Positions 26,101-37,411 of a DNA stretch of 64,000 nt are shown here, in pieces (within the stretch, counting starts at the first letter, position 1; each line of letters starts with the position of its first letter). This DNA is from Branchiostoma floridae. Its lineage: Eukaryota > Chordata > Leptocardii > Amphioxiformes > Branchiostomatidae. The notes under the pieces were generated by a model that had not been told where the DNA came from, did no database searches, and saw nothing but the letters and a program-made list of their open reading frames with translations. The stretch spans positions 2,931,655 to 2,995,654 of the forward strand of contig NC_049990.1 in the NCBI RefSeq assembly GCF_000003815.2, in the 5' to 3' direction. The translations under genes were made by a program, and so were the position numbers.

Positions 26101-28050
26101 GATAGCTATCAGTAAAAGAGATTTGTAAAAAATCAGGCATTACACGTAATCCCGCTTTCGTTTGCGCTGATTTTTCAAGTATTGCTAAAACAGCATGCAC
26201 ATGAGCCCTTTAAACTTATAAAAATAGCAATGGTCTGGTATGCTAAACCGAATAAAACCTTCACCAGCAATCGCAATCTGTGACCTTTCGATTTTTTCAC
26301 CACCTGATAAATGTCTGAATTTGGTGATTCGGAAATTCGGCGGAATCGATAGATCACTGTAAGATGTCCCCTTTCCTCATCACTAATTTATTATTGATCC
26401 ACGATTCTGATAGTCAACATGACCGGATGCATATTTGAACAACCCAAATTGTTGTAACTAATCACCTTTGATATGTTTTTTTTTTGGATGGCAGGTGGGA
26501 AGAAGACAACCAAAATGCGACATGTAAGCCAGCTCAGTGACAGTGGCCCTTCCGCAAAACCACTTAAGCAAGGTATTGATAAAATCATGTTATCTAAGTA
26601 AGCTATGACACTGATATACGTATCTCAATGATTATGCACAAGCAATAAATGCAAGCACTGATTTCTTTGGACCACTAACAATGATTTTTTTAAGAAATTA
26701 GATTCAGCACACTAAGCTATCGATCAAAGGGGTTGGGGGGAAAAATAGACAATCTCACTTTGGGATGCTGTGTAATCTGTCAATTATTGGCAAAAACAGC
26801 ACATGGAGCCCTTGAAACTGGCCCAGTATGAACCAATTAAGACCTTGTGCAGCTATCTCGAATTGTGATCTTTCCATTCCTCAAAAGCTTCATAAGTACT
26901 TATACCTGGATTTCCAGTTGGCTAAGCAAAATGATCCAGAAATCACAGAATGAATAGATCAACCTAACACGTTCCCTTTATCAATCACGAAGTAAATTGG
27001 GGACACAAATTGTTGGATTTCTACTGCCTGACTCGACATTTATTATCATTTTTTTCTAGTTGATGTCTCCAATTATTTCGACAAAGTTGTTGAAGAAGTC
27101 AGTTCTAATTGGGACAACTTGGCCCGAAAGCTGAAATTCACCGAGAATCAGATAGAAGGAATAGAGCGAAAGAAGAAAGATGAGGAGCGGAGATGTAGAG
27201 AGATGCTAAGGAAGTGGAGAAACAGGGCTGGTGAAGCTGCAACTCTTCAAGCGCTGAAGAAGGCTCTCATCAAAATTGGCGAAAGGCAAACTGCAGAGAG
27301 GTTGGAAGGTGCGTCCATCGCCACTTACTGTCATGTTGAAGCTTTTACATTTAAAACACAAGACAAGTTAGACTGAAGAGTCAGTGGCTTAATTGTTTAA
27401 TCCCTGCTCAAAAAAATGTCCATATTATACGCAGGTGCATGGGACCCACTTTCGACCTACAAATACCCCTGCTAATTCTAAGTCTAAAAAACTTTCTTTA
27501 ATGGGAAACGTTAGCATTTTGCTGCTGGGTGTTGTAGATTCAGATTCAGCTTTATTGGTTCTTGGCATGGCAAATGACATTATAAATACCACATGAAATG
27601 CGCCAAAGAATTACATTTCATAAAATCTTGAAAGTTGTTACAATTCAACAATAGATAATGGTTTATGCCGTGTAGTTGTGTTGAAGATCCAGACTTATGG
27701 GCACGTTTAGGAAATCTCGTATGCTCTAGGACAGTGCGTGAGGTTTGGATGTTGTCTATTGGGGAAAAGGTCACCAAAGTTCGTTTATTTGCCGTTACCG
27801 ACACTCTCTGTCGTAAAGAGATGTCTAATTATGCACTAGTCGGGCTACTCATGCCATTGCCAATACCATGTCCATGCAATTTTTCACTAAAAGTCATCGG
27901 TAGGTAACTTTTGACAGCTTTTCTCCTACATTAAGCACATTCATTAAGATAGGGAGAGTTCTGTAAAAATGTTTGTCTACAATCATTGTCACCAGTTTCT
28001 TTGTCGTTTCAGATTTGTCAGACTCATCGGAATCTTCGAACGACCAGTAG
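14118..28050 (+). CDS. Gene B: ankyrin-ZU5-Roc-COR-TIR-like-ZU5-UPA-Death protein
   Basis: Predicted 1950-aa Roco-family protein from 23 exons: 14118-14156, 16313-16399, 16685-16783, 16997-17095, 17281-17402, 17695-18025, 18267-18449, 18633-18943, 19460-19581, 19832-20080, 20286-20420, 20918-21418, 21611-21744, 21922-23093, 23255-23313, 23411-23689, 23841-24277, 24397-24522, 24711-24973, 25085-25824, 26495-26572, 27060-27308, 28013-28050. Phases agree throughout and the total length is a multiple of three. Order: ankyrin 14-108, ZU5 149-259, ZU5 273-423, Roc ~490-805, COR ~805-1195, helical linker 1215-1307, TIR-like 1308-1453, ZU5-like 1454-1582, acidic linker 1590-1690, UPA-like to ~1829, Death 1856-1938. 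Exons 2-8 are paralogous to gene A. DAPK1 and PIDD1 are the nearest familiar arrangements, but neither has this set. Role inferred: GTP-regulated, possibly self-cleaving, death/immune signalling scaffold. If exon 22 is not spliced, the frame stops at 27376 instead. Confidence 0.83.
15552..16310 (+). repeat. ~370-bp direct duplication in gene B intron 1
   Basis: Segment 15552-15935 is repeated at 15943-16310. The copy on the right runs directly into the ankyrin exon 2 acceptor. The left copy carries the same pyrimidine-rich approach (TGATGATGAATTC..CTTTCCTC) but lacks the AG and the exon, so only the right one is a usable 3' splice site. Confidence 0.75.
18297..18305 (+). other. Candidate HF-S autoprocessing site 1 of gene B
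   Basis: Codons for His270-Phe271-Ser272, in context VDHFSTFAV, after the first ZU5 and at the same place as in gene A. The PIDD1 family motif is matched exactly. Confidence 0.55.
18933..18941 (+). other. Second ZU5 end of gene B: HFT instead of HFS
   Basis: His421-Phe422-Thr423 (context VTHFTRF) replaces the HFS of gene A. Threonine can serve as the nucleophile in N-O acyl-shift chemistry in other families, so activity is possible but less sure than at site 1. Confidence 0.45.
19832..21744 (+). other. Roc GTPase domain exons of gene B (exons 10-13)
   Basis: The P-loop GQYRSGKT is at residues 504-511 (19948-19971). The switch II motif DFGGQ is at 708-712 (from 21262), and the base-recognition motif THKD at 797-800 ends exon 13. 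These are the three Ras-like motifs of Roc domains, in order. The spacing between G1 and G3 is stretched to ~200 residues by a charged, repeat-rich insertion. A Roc domain is normally followed at once by COR, as here. Confidence 0.88.
20986..21207 (+). repeat. In-frame 24-25 residue tandem repeats inside Roc
   Basis: Three copies of a unit of the form DVxVQQQTQDIPDDVMxK plus a PSD-type end occupy residues 616-689, between the P-loop and the DFGGQ motif. DNA period is 72-75 bp. The insertion is Gln/Asp rich and likely disordered. Copy number may vary between alleles. Confidence 0.85.
21922..23093 (+). other. COR domain exon of gene B (exon 14)
   Basis: A single 1172-nt exon codes residues 805-1195. 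It shows the Roco signatures: FVVDNFDE with a following LREYLREVA helix, MGQEVPITWLHL, a winged-helix-like block with LGDIIFVDE, and IYFVPSLL before a beta-rich second half. COR mediates dimerisation and couples to Roc in Roco proteins. Confidence 0.85.
23841..24277 (+). other. TIR/SEFIR-like alpha/beta domain exon of gene B (exon 17)
   Basis: Residues 1308-1453 form one exon with the alternating pattern EIVVLHVGDYND (strand), helix, YGVTVRED (strand), helix, RMVVPIITPQALHSQHW (strand plus loop), helix with YEF, LVFPVFAYPEG (strand). This is the order and spacing seen in TIR/SEFIR folds, where the third block holds an S.W/W..E pattern. No catalytic Glu for NADase activity can be assigned safely. 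The assignment rests on pattern only. Confidence 0.5.
24397..25824 (+). other. Third ZU5-like plus UPA-like module of gene B (exons 18-20)
   Basis: Exons 18-19 (residues 1454-1582) show the ZU5 start (ITPEGCTLEEDGVTISFPKG, then KTERSLSLEV) and end in HFC (24963-24971). Exon 20 opens with an acidic linker holding three EESx(S/T)-type repeats (EESIT, EESVS, EESVS), then a UPA-like segment from about residue 1690. A short exon 21 links to the Death domain. The module repeats the A-type ZU5-UPA-Death ending. Confidence 0.6.
25946..26030 (+). repeat. 40-bp tandem duplication in gene B intron 20
   Basis: Two adjacent copies of a unit containing TTATAGGGAGAAGTTGATAA. Farther on, about 26170-26390 and 26770-26990 are a strongly diverged pair of direct repeats flanking small exon 21. 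Confidence 0.6.
27060..27308 (+). other. Death domain exon of gene B (exon 22)
   Basis: Residues 1856-1938 carry the six-helix Death pattern with SSNWDNLARKL, IEGIERK, a MLRKWRNRAGEAATLQAL stretch and a closing ALIKIGERQTAERL helix. The last exon adds only an acidic Ser-rich tail of 12 residues and the stop. Confidence 0.85.
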
Positions 28051-28950
28051 TATTATTTCGTCCTCAGCACATCAAAATCATAAAGATTTACTGATAACTT
28101 CTGACTCACTGTATCACCAGCTGTGCAACGTCAAGCAACTGCGTGTGCAACGTCCGTATCGACTGCAAAGAGTTGTGAAGATACTACAGTCAAGTTCAGG
28201 AGAGCATTTCAGTTTCTATCCGATTCAAAATATTGATGGATGATTTTGGAATGCGTTGAACTGTTTTATCTTTTTAAGATGAGGCTTATTTCTGCTTTTG
28301 GAGCAGCAAGTCAGTAGAAGTCAAGGGGCAACAGTGGACATCACAATTGGAGACAGTACGGACACTTTTGTTTTATAATGGCGAATGATGAATGAGTAGG
28401 TTTGTCAGGATGCACTTGTTGAATCAGCTGTGTTGACTGCTGGCAGCCCATTAACAAATGCAAAGCAACAGGACTGTGATGCCCAACCACCAACGGTAGT
28501 CGCAGAGGATGGACTGTTATGCACAGAGAACAGAGTTTGGGGTTCGACATGATACATCCACACCGTTCTCAATCATTGCAGAGAACCCAAAATACCAATT
28601 TGCAAAGTACCTTGAACTTGCTCAAGTACATCAGTCTTTAGAAAAACGGCTACTTCGTAGAATAACTATTGACTCTTTGGATATTGTAAGATTGTGACGA
28701 GACTAGCCTGGAATCAATGTCTACATTTTGTGACTTCGTAATTACCATCATTCGTGCAGGGAGATTATGTTTCAGCAACACCAGTTACTTGGTTGTTTGG
28801 TTGGCTGTGAAAAATGGGGAAATGGAGAATTATTCACCACCGTTCAATGAAGAGGTCATTAATGCAATAAGAATTGGAGATTGAGGATCCATATTTTTGA
28901 CATGCAACCATTAGAAGATGTGGCGCTCCCCTAGCAACTGTTACTGAAAG
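28051..28950. other. Region after gene B, probable 3' UTR and spacer
   Basis: No exon was found. No consensus AATAAA was located close to the stop codon; AATAAG occurs near 28866. Genes B and G1 converge here (plus and minus strand). Confidence 0.4.
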
Positions 28951-29084
28951 TGCATATCACAAGATCACAAGATTATTGTTATATGACGGTGCAGGCCTGG
29001 TGGGGAATTGGTGCACTTGTACAGATACAGAATGTAAAAACATACAATACCATGTACACTGCACAGTCAACACAACACACACAA

Positions 29085-29440
29085 ACGCGCGCGCGCATAC
29101 ACACATGCACACACACACACATATGCATAAACACACACACATGCATAAACATACACACACAGACACACAGACACACACACATACATGCATAAACACACAC
29201 ACACACTAACACACACACACTCAGCACTACAAATACACACACACACAGACACACACACACACAGGCACACAGACACAAATACAAGCACACACACACGCAG
29301 AGAGACACACAGACACGCACATACACAAATACAAACACACACACAGACACACACACACACACACAGACACATACATGCCTAAACACACACACAGACACAC
29401 ACACACAGCACCACAAATACACACACACAAATTCAGCGCC
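29085..29440. repeat. CA/TG microsatellite
   Basis: About 355 bp of (CA)n interrupted by ATG, AG and AT variants. Apparent open frames of Cys/Val or His/Thr on both strands are artefacts of the repeat. Confidence 0.95.
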
Positions 29441-29615
29441 ACAAACACACCTGTCATGTAGAGATAAGTTCTACCTAAGTCTGCTGTATTTTACAGCATA
29501 AAATTCTTTCAGTAATGCACTACACCGTCCGTCAGTCTATGAGACTACGACTTTTAAAAATGCAAAATGACTCAGTCACTCAATACGTTCACAAAAGCAA
29601 TTGATTTTCTTTTCA

Positions 29616-29621
29616 TTTATT
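29616..29621 (-). terminator. Candidate poly(A) signal of G1
   Basis: AATAAA on the minus strand lies in a short block (about 29605-29800) conserved downstream of G2 at 49325-49500. Conservation of the block with the hexamer in both paralogs suggests the real 3' end, giving a ~640-nt 3' UTR. Confidence 0.5.
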
Positions 29622-30254
29622 TTAGCTAAAACGCACCCAAAAATATCTTGCCAACTTCACAAGAGTAAAATGAATAATATTGAATTCAGCAGATATATAT
29701 ACATGCTTGCGGCATTCGCGGTGTGAGTTACATCACGGTCAATACAGTAAACTTGATAACTAGATAATAAGATCAAATAAGCTTGCAGAACATATAGATA
29801 ATATGTTCTGCCAAAACCCATATTTTGACCTCATGAGTTTATGATTAATACACCGCTATGATTCTAATCTGTAAACTTACTAGTGATTCTCAAGAAGTTC
29901 ATACTTGATATGTTAAAGTATTACTGAAAGACAGACAAATTTTGAATTAATATATTCTCACGAAATCATTTTTAAAAAACTTAAAAAACTGAACAATCTT
30001 ATCTTTACCCTGCCTCGCCAATTCCGATTATCGTAAAAATTCTCTAAAGCGTAAGTGAGATTCATCACTGGTTGTGCAAAAGAAAACACCAATATCCTAT
30101 GTTCTACCTACCCGATCATGATGAAATTATTTGGAGAAGACAGTTGTTTCTAGTTGAAATTATATGACCAAAGAGACTCTGTAGCAACCAAGAACACTGG
30201 CCGAAACAAAATTCTACCACAATGAGATGCATCAATTCGCAACGTCAAGTACGT

Positions 30255-33200
30255 CTAACATTTGGTGCCGTCGCTGGCCGTGTACTTGTCACCAATCCCG
30301 GCAGAAGGGTCGGCCATGTTGGCGTATCGCTCGTCGCGGTGTTTGGGCAGGTGCGGGCCCCAGGTGTCTGTCGGAGTGGTCACCTTACGGAGACGCTGCA
30401 AGTGAAGGAAACTTTAGCTATACGTTTCTGTGTTAATATTTGACATATGAAACAACAAGGGTACAACTGTTGAAAAGAAAATTGTAGGTAAACACGAGGA
30501 ACACATTACAATACATACTGTCTTTCCCAAAATGTTTTGAACATTTTATCTAAAGGTTTTATATTGAAAAAAGGGCCCATGAGAGGTTGATAAAACAACA
30601 GAGCTGTAGTAGTAGTAGTCTACTGTGTTCTACATCATGTAGCTGCACTGATCTTGCAATACTCTCCAGCTGGTTCTCAACATACTTCCGCAGCTCCCTT
30701 AATAAGGCTATGCCCTGTTCAGCCCGTATATATGTAGGTTGCACAGACATGATTCCTGTATGTGTGTTCAATCTCTGCTGTATTTCTCACTTTGGCCTAC
30801 CACAACAAAGCGCACCAACCTGGGAAGTAATCTGCAGCAGCAAAACAAAAGTGATCAGGTTTTACTGATCCAATGAAGCTCAGGAAGGTTAAACTGGCAA
30901 AAACTGCACACACGGACAACTTTCCTGGATGCAATTTTTCTACATCAATGCTATAGTACTAACAAATGACCTTCTTTGAAGAAAGTTTTAGAACTCCCCA
31001 AGACTTTATAACTGAGCCTTACCTCCATGAAAGAGCCAGCAGTAACGATGAGCCAGTAGACGGCGACCCCGGGGATCCAGATGGCGCAGAAGACCAGAAT
31101 CAGGTTCTAACTTCTACAGTACTTGGAAACCCGAGCCTTACATACTACCCCTGAAACCCGAGCCTTACATACTACCCCTGAAACCCGAGCCTTACATACT
31201 ACCCCTGAAACCCGAGCCTTACATACTACCCCTGAAACCCGAGCCTTACATACTACCCCTGAAACCCGAGCCTTACATACTACCCCTGAAACCCGAGCCT
31301 TACATACTACCCCTGAAACCCGAGCCTTACATACTACCCCTGAAACCCGAGCCTTACATACTACCCCTGAAACCCGAGCCTTACATACTACCCCTGAAAC
31401 CCGATGCCTCACCTCCATGAAGGTACCGGGAGTGACGACGAGCCAGTAGACGGCCACACCGGGTATCCAGATGGCGCAGAAGACCAGGATGAGGTAGCCC
31501 AGCGCGAGGGCCCAGCCCGGGTACTGGATGGGTCCGTACGACACGTCTTCGTGGAACACGAAACTGAAGATCAGCACGAACTGGGGCAGAGGAGAAAATG
31601 AATTCCACATGAGTTTGATCCAGCACAGGGTGCCAGGGTAGAGGTTAGAATCTCGAAGAGTCACTTGAAAACAGAGCTCTTCAAGTTCGATTCACATCAC
31701 CCAATATCAATGTAATCAGCGGAAATTTTTGTTATTCTTACTATTAAAAACGGATCTCTTGACACTCAGATGATCACCTTTACGTGTCTTAAACTCAAAG
31801 ACCTAACGACAATTCAAAACATGATTGTTCATAAACCAGAAGTTGCTATGCACCCCATAACTAAAAGAAATACAAGGGAAAAGAGAGAACAGTTGAACTC
31901 ACGGTGAGCAGGGCCGGTGTGATGAAAGCCCAGTTTGCCTGCCAGTAGTAGTTGGGCTCGGAACCAGCCATCATGGCGATGTCCTTGCAGAATCGTTTCA
32001 AACCTGGAGCGGATCCGGAACGACATTCTTCAATTTTCTGTTAGTTTCATCAGTCATTGATAAGAAACTGAGTCTTTGTAAACGTTACAAAAGGCACTTT
32101 TTCTCAGGGAAAGGGACAGTCCACCAAAATGTTGGCAGATGAAAACACTGGTTGTGTACAAACCTGTGTGTATCTGTTAACCATCATTCTCACTGTTATC
32201 AATAGGTCTGGTCCACAGACAAGGGTGTCAGAGGCTGTTGCATGTACTAAGTAATCTTAAGCCACATGTATGGTCTGGCTCCGAGTTTTACGCTCCGTTT
32301 GGAGTCTTTAACACTTCCTTGTAATGTCATTTGTGGCATTTTTCTCTCTCCATCTTCCCATTAAGAAGACGCTATAGTGACAACATATTTGTTTTCTTAT
32401 CTCCTACAATTATAACATTATCACACATGTTACTCAAGGACAAAAAAAAACAGGTTGAGCCTACCGTAGAGGTAAGAGATGCCGATACATTCCATGATGG
32501 CCACGATGATGAGAGGGTAGACACCCGCGTAGGAGTCAATCAGGTTAACGTGGTAGATACCAGCCTATAAATACAGAAACATGTTTATGCTAGCAAAAAG
32601 GTATGATCAGAAATATTTTGAGTGCATGTATCCCTCGACAGGACCCTGTGCCATTCACCTCTGTAGAACCGTTACATATTCAGCATTAATCTAGAATCTA
32701 CTCCCCAACCAAGGTCTGTGCTGGGTTGAGAGAATCCATCCTGTTCTAGCTCCATATAACACTCTATATATAGTCGGTTGGCACGGACGACATTGAAAGA
32801 CTAGTACTAGGCAATATTACCAACAAACTCGAAACCATGGTCTGGAGAAGGTTTGGATATCATGGTATGAGCTATGAATGACAGGGGTTTAACTCGCAAC
32901 CATGGTCTGGAGAAGGCCTAGGGGACACGTTGGCTCCTATTTTTTACGGGTGCGATACTCCCAACCATGGTCTGGGGAAGGTCTGAGCTGTGTAAAAGGG
33001 GCTTTTAATGCATACTGTATGCCATGACGTACATGTGTGAGGCAGGGCATGGCCAGCAGGTAGCATACGTACATGTGTGAGGCAGGGCATGGCCAGCAGG
33101 TAGCATACGTACATGCGTGAGGCAGGGCATGGCCAGCAGGTAGCATACGTACATGTGTGAGGCAGGGCATGGCCAGCAGTTAGCATACGTACATGTGTGA

Positions 33201-36200
33201 GGCAGGGCATGGCCAGCAGGTAGCATACGTACATGTGTGAGGCAGGGCATGGCTACGTACATGTGTGAGACAGGGCATGGCCAGCAAGTAGCACAGCACG
33301 GAGATGCCCAGCATCACCAGCCATTTCTTCTTCCACAGAAGCTTCGGCCAGCCATCACAGATCGCCGTGGCAACCGTCTCCACGATCGTGAACTGCAGGG
33401 AGAGGGGGGGGGGGGGGGGGAGGAAATTTAGAGAGGACGAATGAGAGAGAATGTAATACAATCCCATCTTTATGTCGTCACCTGGGGTGGTATCTGATCC
33501 AAAGGAGTGCAAATCCATACATTGCTTTTGTAATTTTATAATTCAAGTCCTGATAACCTCATAATTCAATGTCATCTGAAAAAAAACAATAAACAAGACT
33601 AAATGCTCTACGATTGGCCGATTTAAAAGTTTCCTCATCTGGTTGTCCAATCAAAGGGTTAAAAAACAATACACTAAAACTGCTTTGTAATCGGCTGATT
33701 AAGAAAATACAATTCTCGATTGGCCGATTTGAATGCGTCCTTACTTGGCTGTCCAATCCGAGGGGTAGAAATCAGTGCACTACACTGCGATTGGTCAATT
33801 TGAAAGAGTCCTTACCTGACTGTCCAATCCGAGGGTGAAGAGCATGAGGAAGAAGATAATGGCCCATAGCGGTGAGACTGGCAGCAAGGTCAGGGCTTCG
33901 GGATACGCGACAAAGGCCAGGCCAAAACCTGCAAAAAATCATTATTGCTTAGTAAATTGTGAAAAGAGCCTGTAATCTCATATCACATCAATTCTTTTTC
34001 CAGAGTCTACGAGATTGCAATGTTAAGATTTGGCAACATAGCATAGAGCGTTCGGAGGAAAACTTGTTCTAAAACTTGACTTTCGTTCTGATTCACTCCC
34101 TGACATTGTGTGGTACCAATGTAACGTTAACATGCATTGGCATAATACCGGTCATAAGCCTTATACCGGTCGATTAAAAATAGTGGAACTTAAAGAGATC
34201 TACACATGCAACAATAGTTATTTCTGAGGTATGCACACTTCAGACATCTAGGTGTCCAATACATAATTTGCAAAGCATCGATAACAATGCATTCGAAGAC
34301 AACAAGGCCAAAAGTTTTCAGGTCATTTTCGGGGCAGGCGAGCTCGTCGTGGGACAAACACACTGTCACTATCAACGCAAGATTTGTAGATAATAATCAC
34401 ATGTGCTCACGGCACAAGACGAGCATGATTCAACAGCAATCTTGAATTCCTGTTGGTGACCTACAACTCGTGTAAAAGTGTGAGGAACCGTTGCATTATC
34501 GCCCGGATCTACGGCTGAATGGGTCAAACCAAGAACGTACGCCGCCATTTTCCCGCCATTTTTAATGCTACGGCCAGCAGTAACGTTTTACGTCATAGCG
34601 GTTGTGACGGACCAAAATTAAATGAAAATTCTTGTCAGTATACGCCCATTTCCTCATGACTTTTTGTATGCTCATGCAGATTTTTGTTTTGTGCAACTAC
34701 TAACAGGAAAGAAAGGAACAACAGAGGATGAATAAAGGTACATAGCGGCAGTTAATTGTGCCGTGTTTCGTTCGACCGGTATAGTGCACCCCCTTCCAAC
34801 CACGCGCCCGTTCTCCGTGCAATTCCGCGGTGTGTTCCAATTACGATATTATGTTTTTAGCAGGACCAGAGAGAAAAAATAATTTACACAGAAGAAGTGG
34901 CAAAGGTAAGCTGTAACAGCAACATGTAACTGGAGAAAATGATGCGTTGATCATTTGCCAAATTAGCATTGCTTGAGAAATTGCAGTAAACCGACCGGTA
35001 TTATGCCAATGGATGTTACAAGCTTTCACCTCAAATTATGTTTCCCGTAATAGCTTCCAGGTCTACATTATATAGTGTTCATTTGAGAACAAATGAAGTA
35101 TTGGCTATCCTTACAATAAAATGATACAAATTCTTTAAGCATCTCCGCTATTATAAGAAAGAGTGTAGAAGTTGAATGCACCAGAATATCAGTGTACTAG
35201 CCCCCTGCTGTAATGCCCTGTGTGGCTGAAGGGTTATATATAAACGTAGATGGGCACTGCTCCCATACTTTGAAAGGCGTTGAAAGAATCTAAAGCTTTA
35301 CTAAGGTCATAATGATTGGTTTATATGGATGACATCAACATGGCCTAATGGTAAAAGAATAAACTACTTCTCACCTGATTTCGCGACTTCAGGTACCGTG
35401 ACGCCCAGCTTCAAGGCCATGTGACCGAGAATGGAAAAGATGACGAAACCGGCGAACACGCTCGTCGCGCAGTTCGTCAGGGCCACAATCAGGGTATCAC
35501 TGAGGAAAACACAACAAAAGGTATTGTTACGTCCTTAAAAGTCCTGATAAGATGATACTATGTGACACAATGCGAATCTGAAATGTGAAAACATTACAGT
35601 CGTTCTGTATTAAGCATATTAATCCTCGCAGTATGACTATCAGAAAAATTCGAACGACCAAATAGCACACAGTCCTTGTATAGCAAATGCAAACTGCTAT
35701 TAGTACATTCTTTGCTAGGAGCGATTTTTTTAGCGAACGACCGCACCAGTCAAAACCCGGGTCTGTGACCTCCGTCGTACCGCGCGGCTGCCGAACATTA
35801 CCTGCTTATTTCTTCAGTTACAAACCACTTTGAGGTGTGAAATCATTTGGGCTGGCTAAAAAGAAATTTCTCACACGTTCGTTGCTTTTACGGTCATTAC
35901 TTTCTAACATATGGGAACTTATTTGTTTCGGTAACGTTACGCTTTTAGAGTGGGCACTCGGAGTGATACATGAATGAGACCTTAATTTTTTTTTGCTTTG
36001 AATAATAAGGATGAAGATGCGATGATACAATCTAAGAAGACCGAGGCTATTAACAGGATGTTCCTGTCAATATTGTTTCTTGCACTATTGACAGGAATAA
36101 ATGAATTAACAGTACTTACTGAATAGTGNNNNNNNNNNNNNNNNNNNNNNNNNNNNNNNNNNNNNNNNNNNNNNNNNNNNNNNNNNNNNNNNNNNNNNNN

Positions 36201-37194
36201 NNNNNNNNNNNNNNNNNNNNNNNNNNNNGTCAGGATTAGATAGAGTTTTCTCACCATATACACCTCGGGCCGGGGCATTAACCCTTTATCAATAGATACT
36301 GATTTTATTCATGTACCTGCCGTGTCGTTGGAAAATAAAATCTAAGACTGAATTTCGAATTCAATAAAATTATCTCTCAACTTTTTGCTGGTATCGGCAG
36401 GCGAAGCATACATATTTCCGACTTCTTCCACCGCCATTAACTTTAACCTGAAGTCAAGTATTCTACGACAGTTTCTGAAGGATTATTCGCTAAATCTGAG
36501 AAAGTAATTACACAAAATTTGGCAGCCTCGCTGCAGATTACGAGTATGAAATTCCTTATACGTTCCTAACGAATTACAAAAAAAATCATAAATGCTTGCC
36601 GATGCAATGTCTTTTTGACCCGGTAGGAGTTTTATTTGGAATTTAATTAGCCAACATGGGTGTTGATAACCAATTAAACTACAACCTCGCGAAACGGCAT
36701 AAAACTCCTACACCGGCGGCAGAGAGCTTCATCTGCCCTCGAAGAGGACCTGGCGGTAAGCTGGATACCAGGTTGTAAGCATACGGACCTTTCCGGAGGA
36801 CTTGATGCCCTTGATGAGGCTGAAGTAGACAACGATCCAGGCCAGCAGCAGACACAGCGCCAGCTCCCACTTCACCGTTACCGGCTCGTCTATTCCAGAC
36901 GAGCGCGTCAGCATGTACCGGCTGGAGACGAGTGGAAACAAGCAACTTTTATTCATCTTTATCGGGGAAATATAGTGTTTGTGCTACACTCCTTGCCCTA
37001 ATAATTATAAGTTAAATCAACGACCCGGCCAAAACAACTATCACCTCGTGTTACTGGTAAAAGTAGCAGACACCCTTCGTTGACCGAGCACATGGTGCAG
37101 CAAGTGGCAGGACAGAGTTGGAGGGGTTAATCATGTGTGTGTGAGTGTGTGTGTGTGTGTGTGTGTATGTGTGTGTGTGTGTATGTGTGTGTGT

Positions 37195-37240
<46 letters not shown>

Positions 37241-37260
37241 GTGTGTGTATGTGTGTGTGT

Positions 37261-37306
<46 letters not shown>

Positions 37307-37348
37307 CCGCGTGCGTTGTGTGTGAGTGCGTGCGTTGTGTGTGAGTGC

Positions 37349-37411
<63 letters not shown>

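Noticed and set aside
28957..29457. Long open frames of Cys/Val or His/Thr on both strands
   Set aside because: They are translations of the CA/TG microsatellite; both strands are open only because the repeat has no stop codon.
31107..31664. A single minus-strand open frame of 185 codons with a 9-residue repeat
   Set aside because: The true part is exon 14 of G1 (31413-31580). The repeated part is the 27-bp intron array read through the donor; 27 is a multiple of three, so it stays open.
32937..33262. Repeat protein with [12 protein letters not shown] units on the minus strand
   Set aside because: Read-through of the amplified exon 11 donor junction; not a separate gene.
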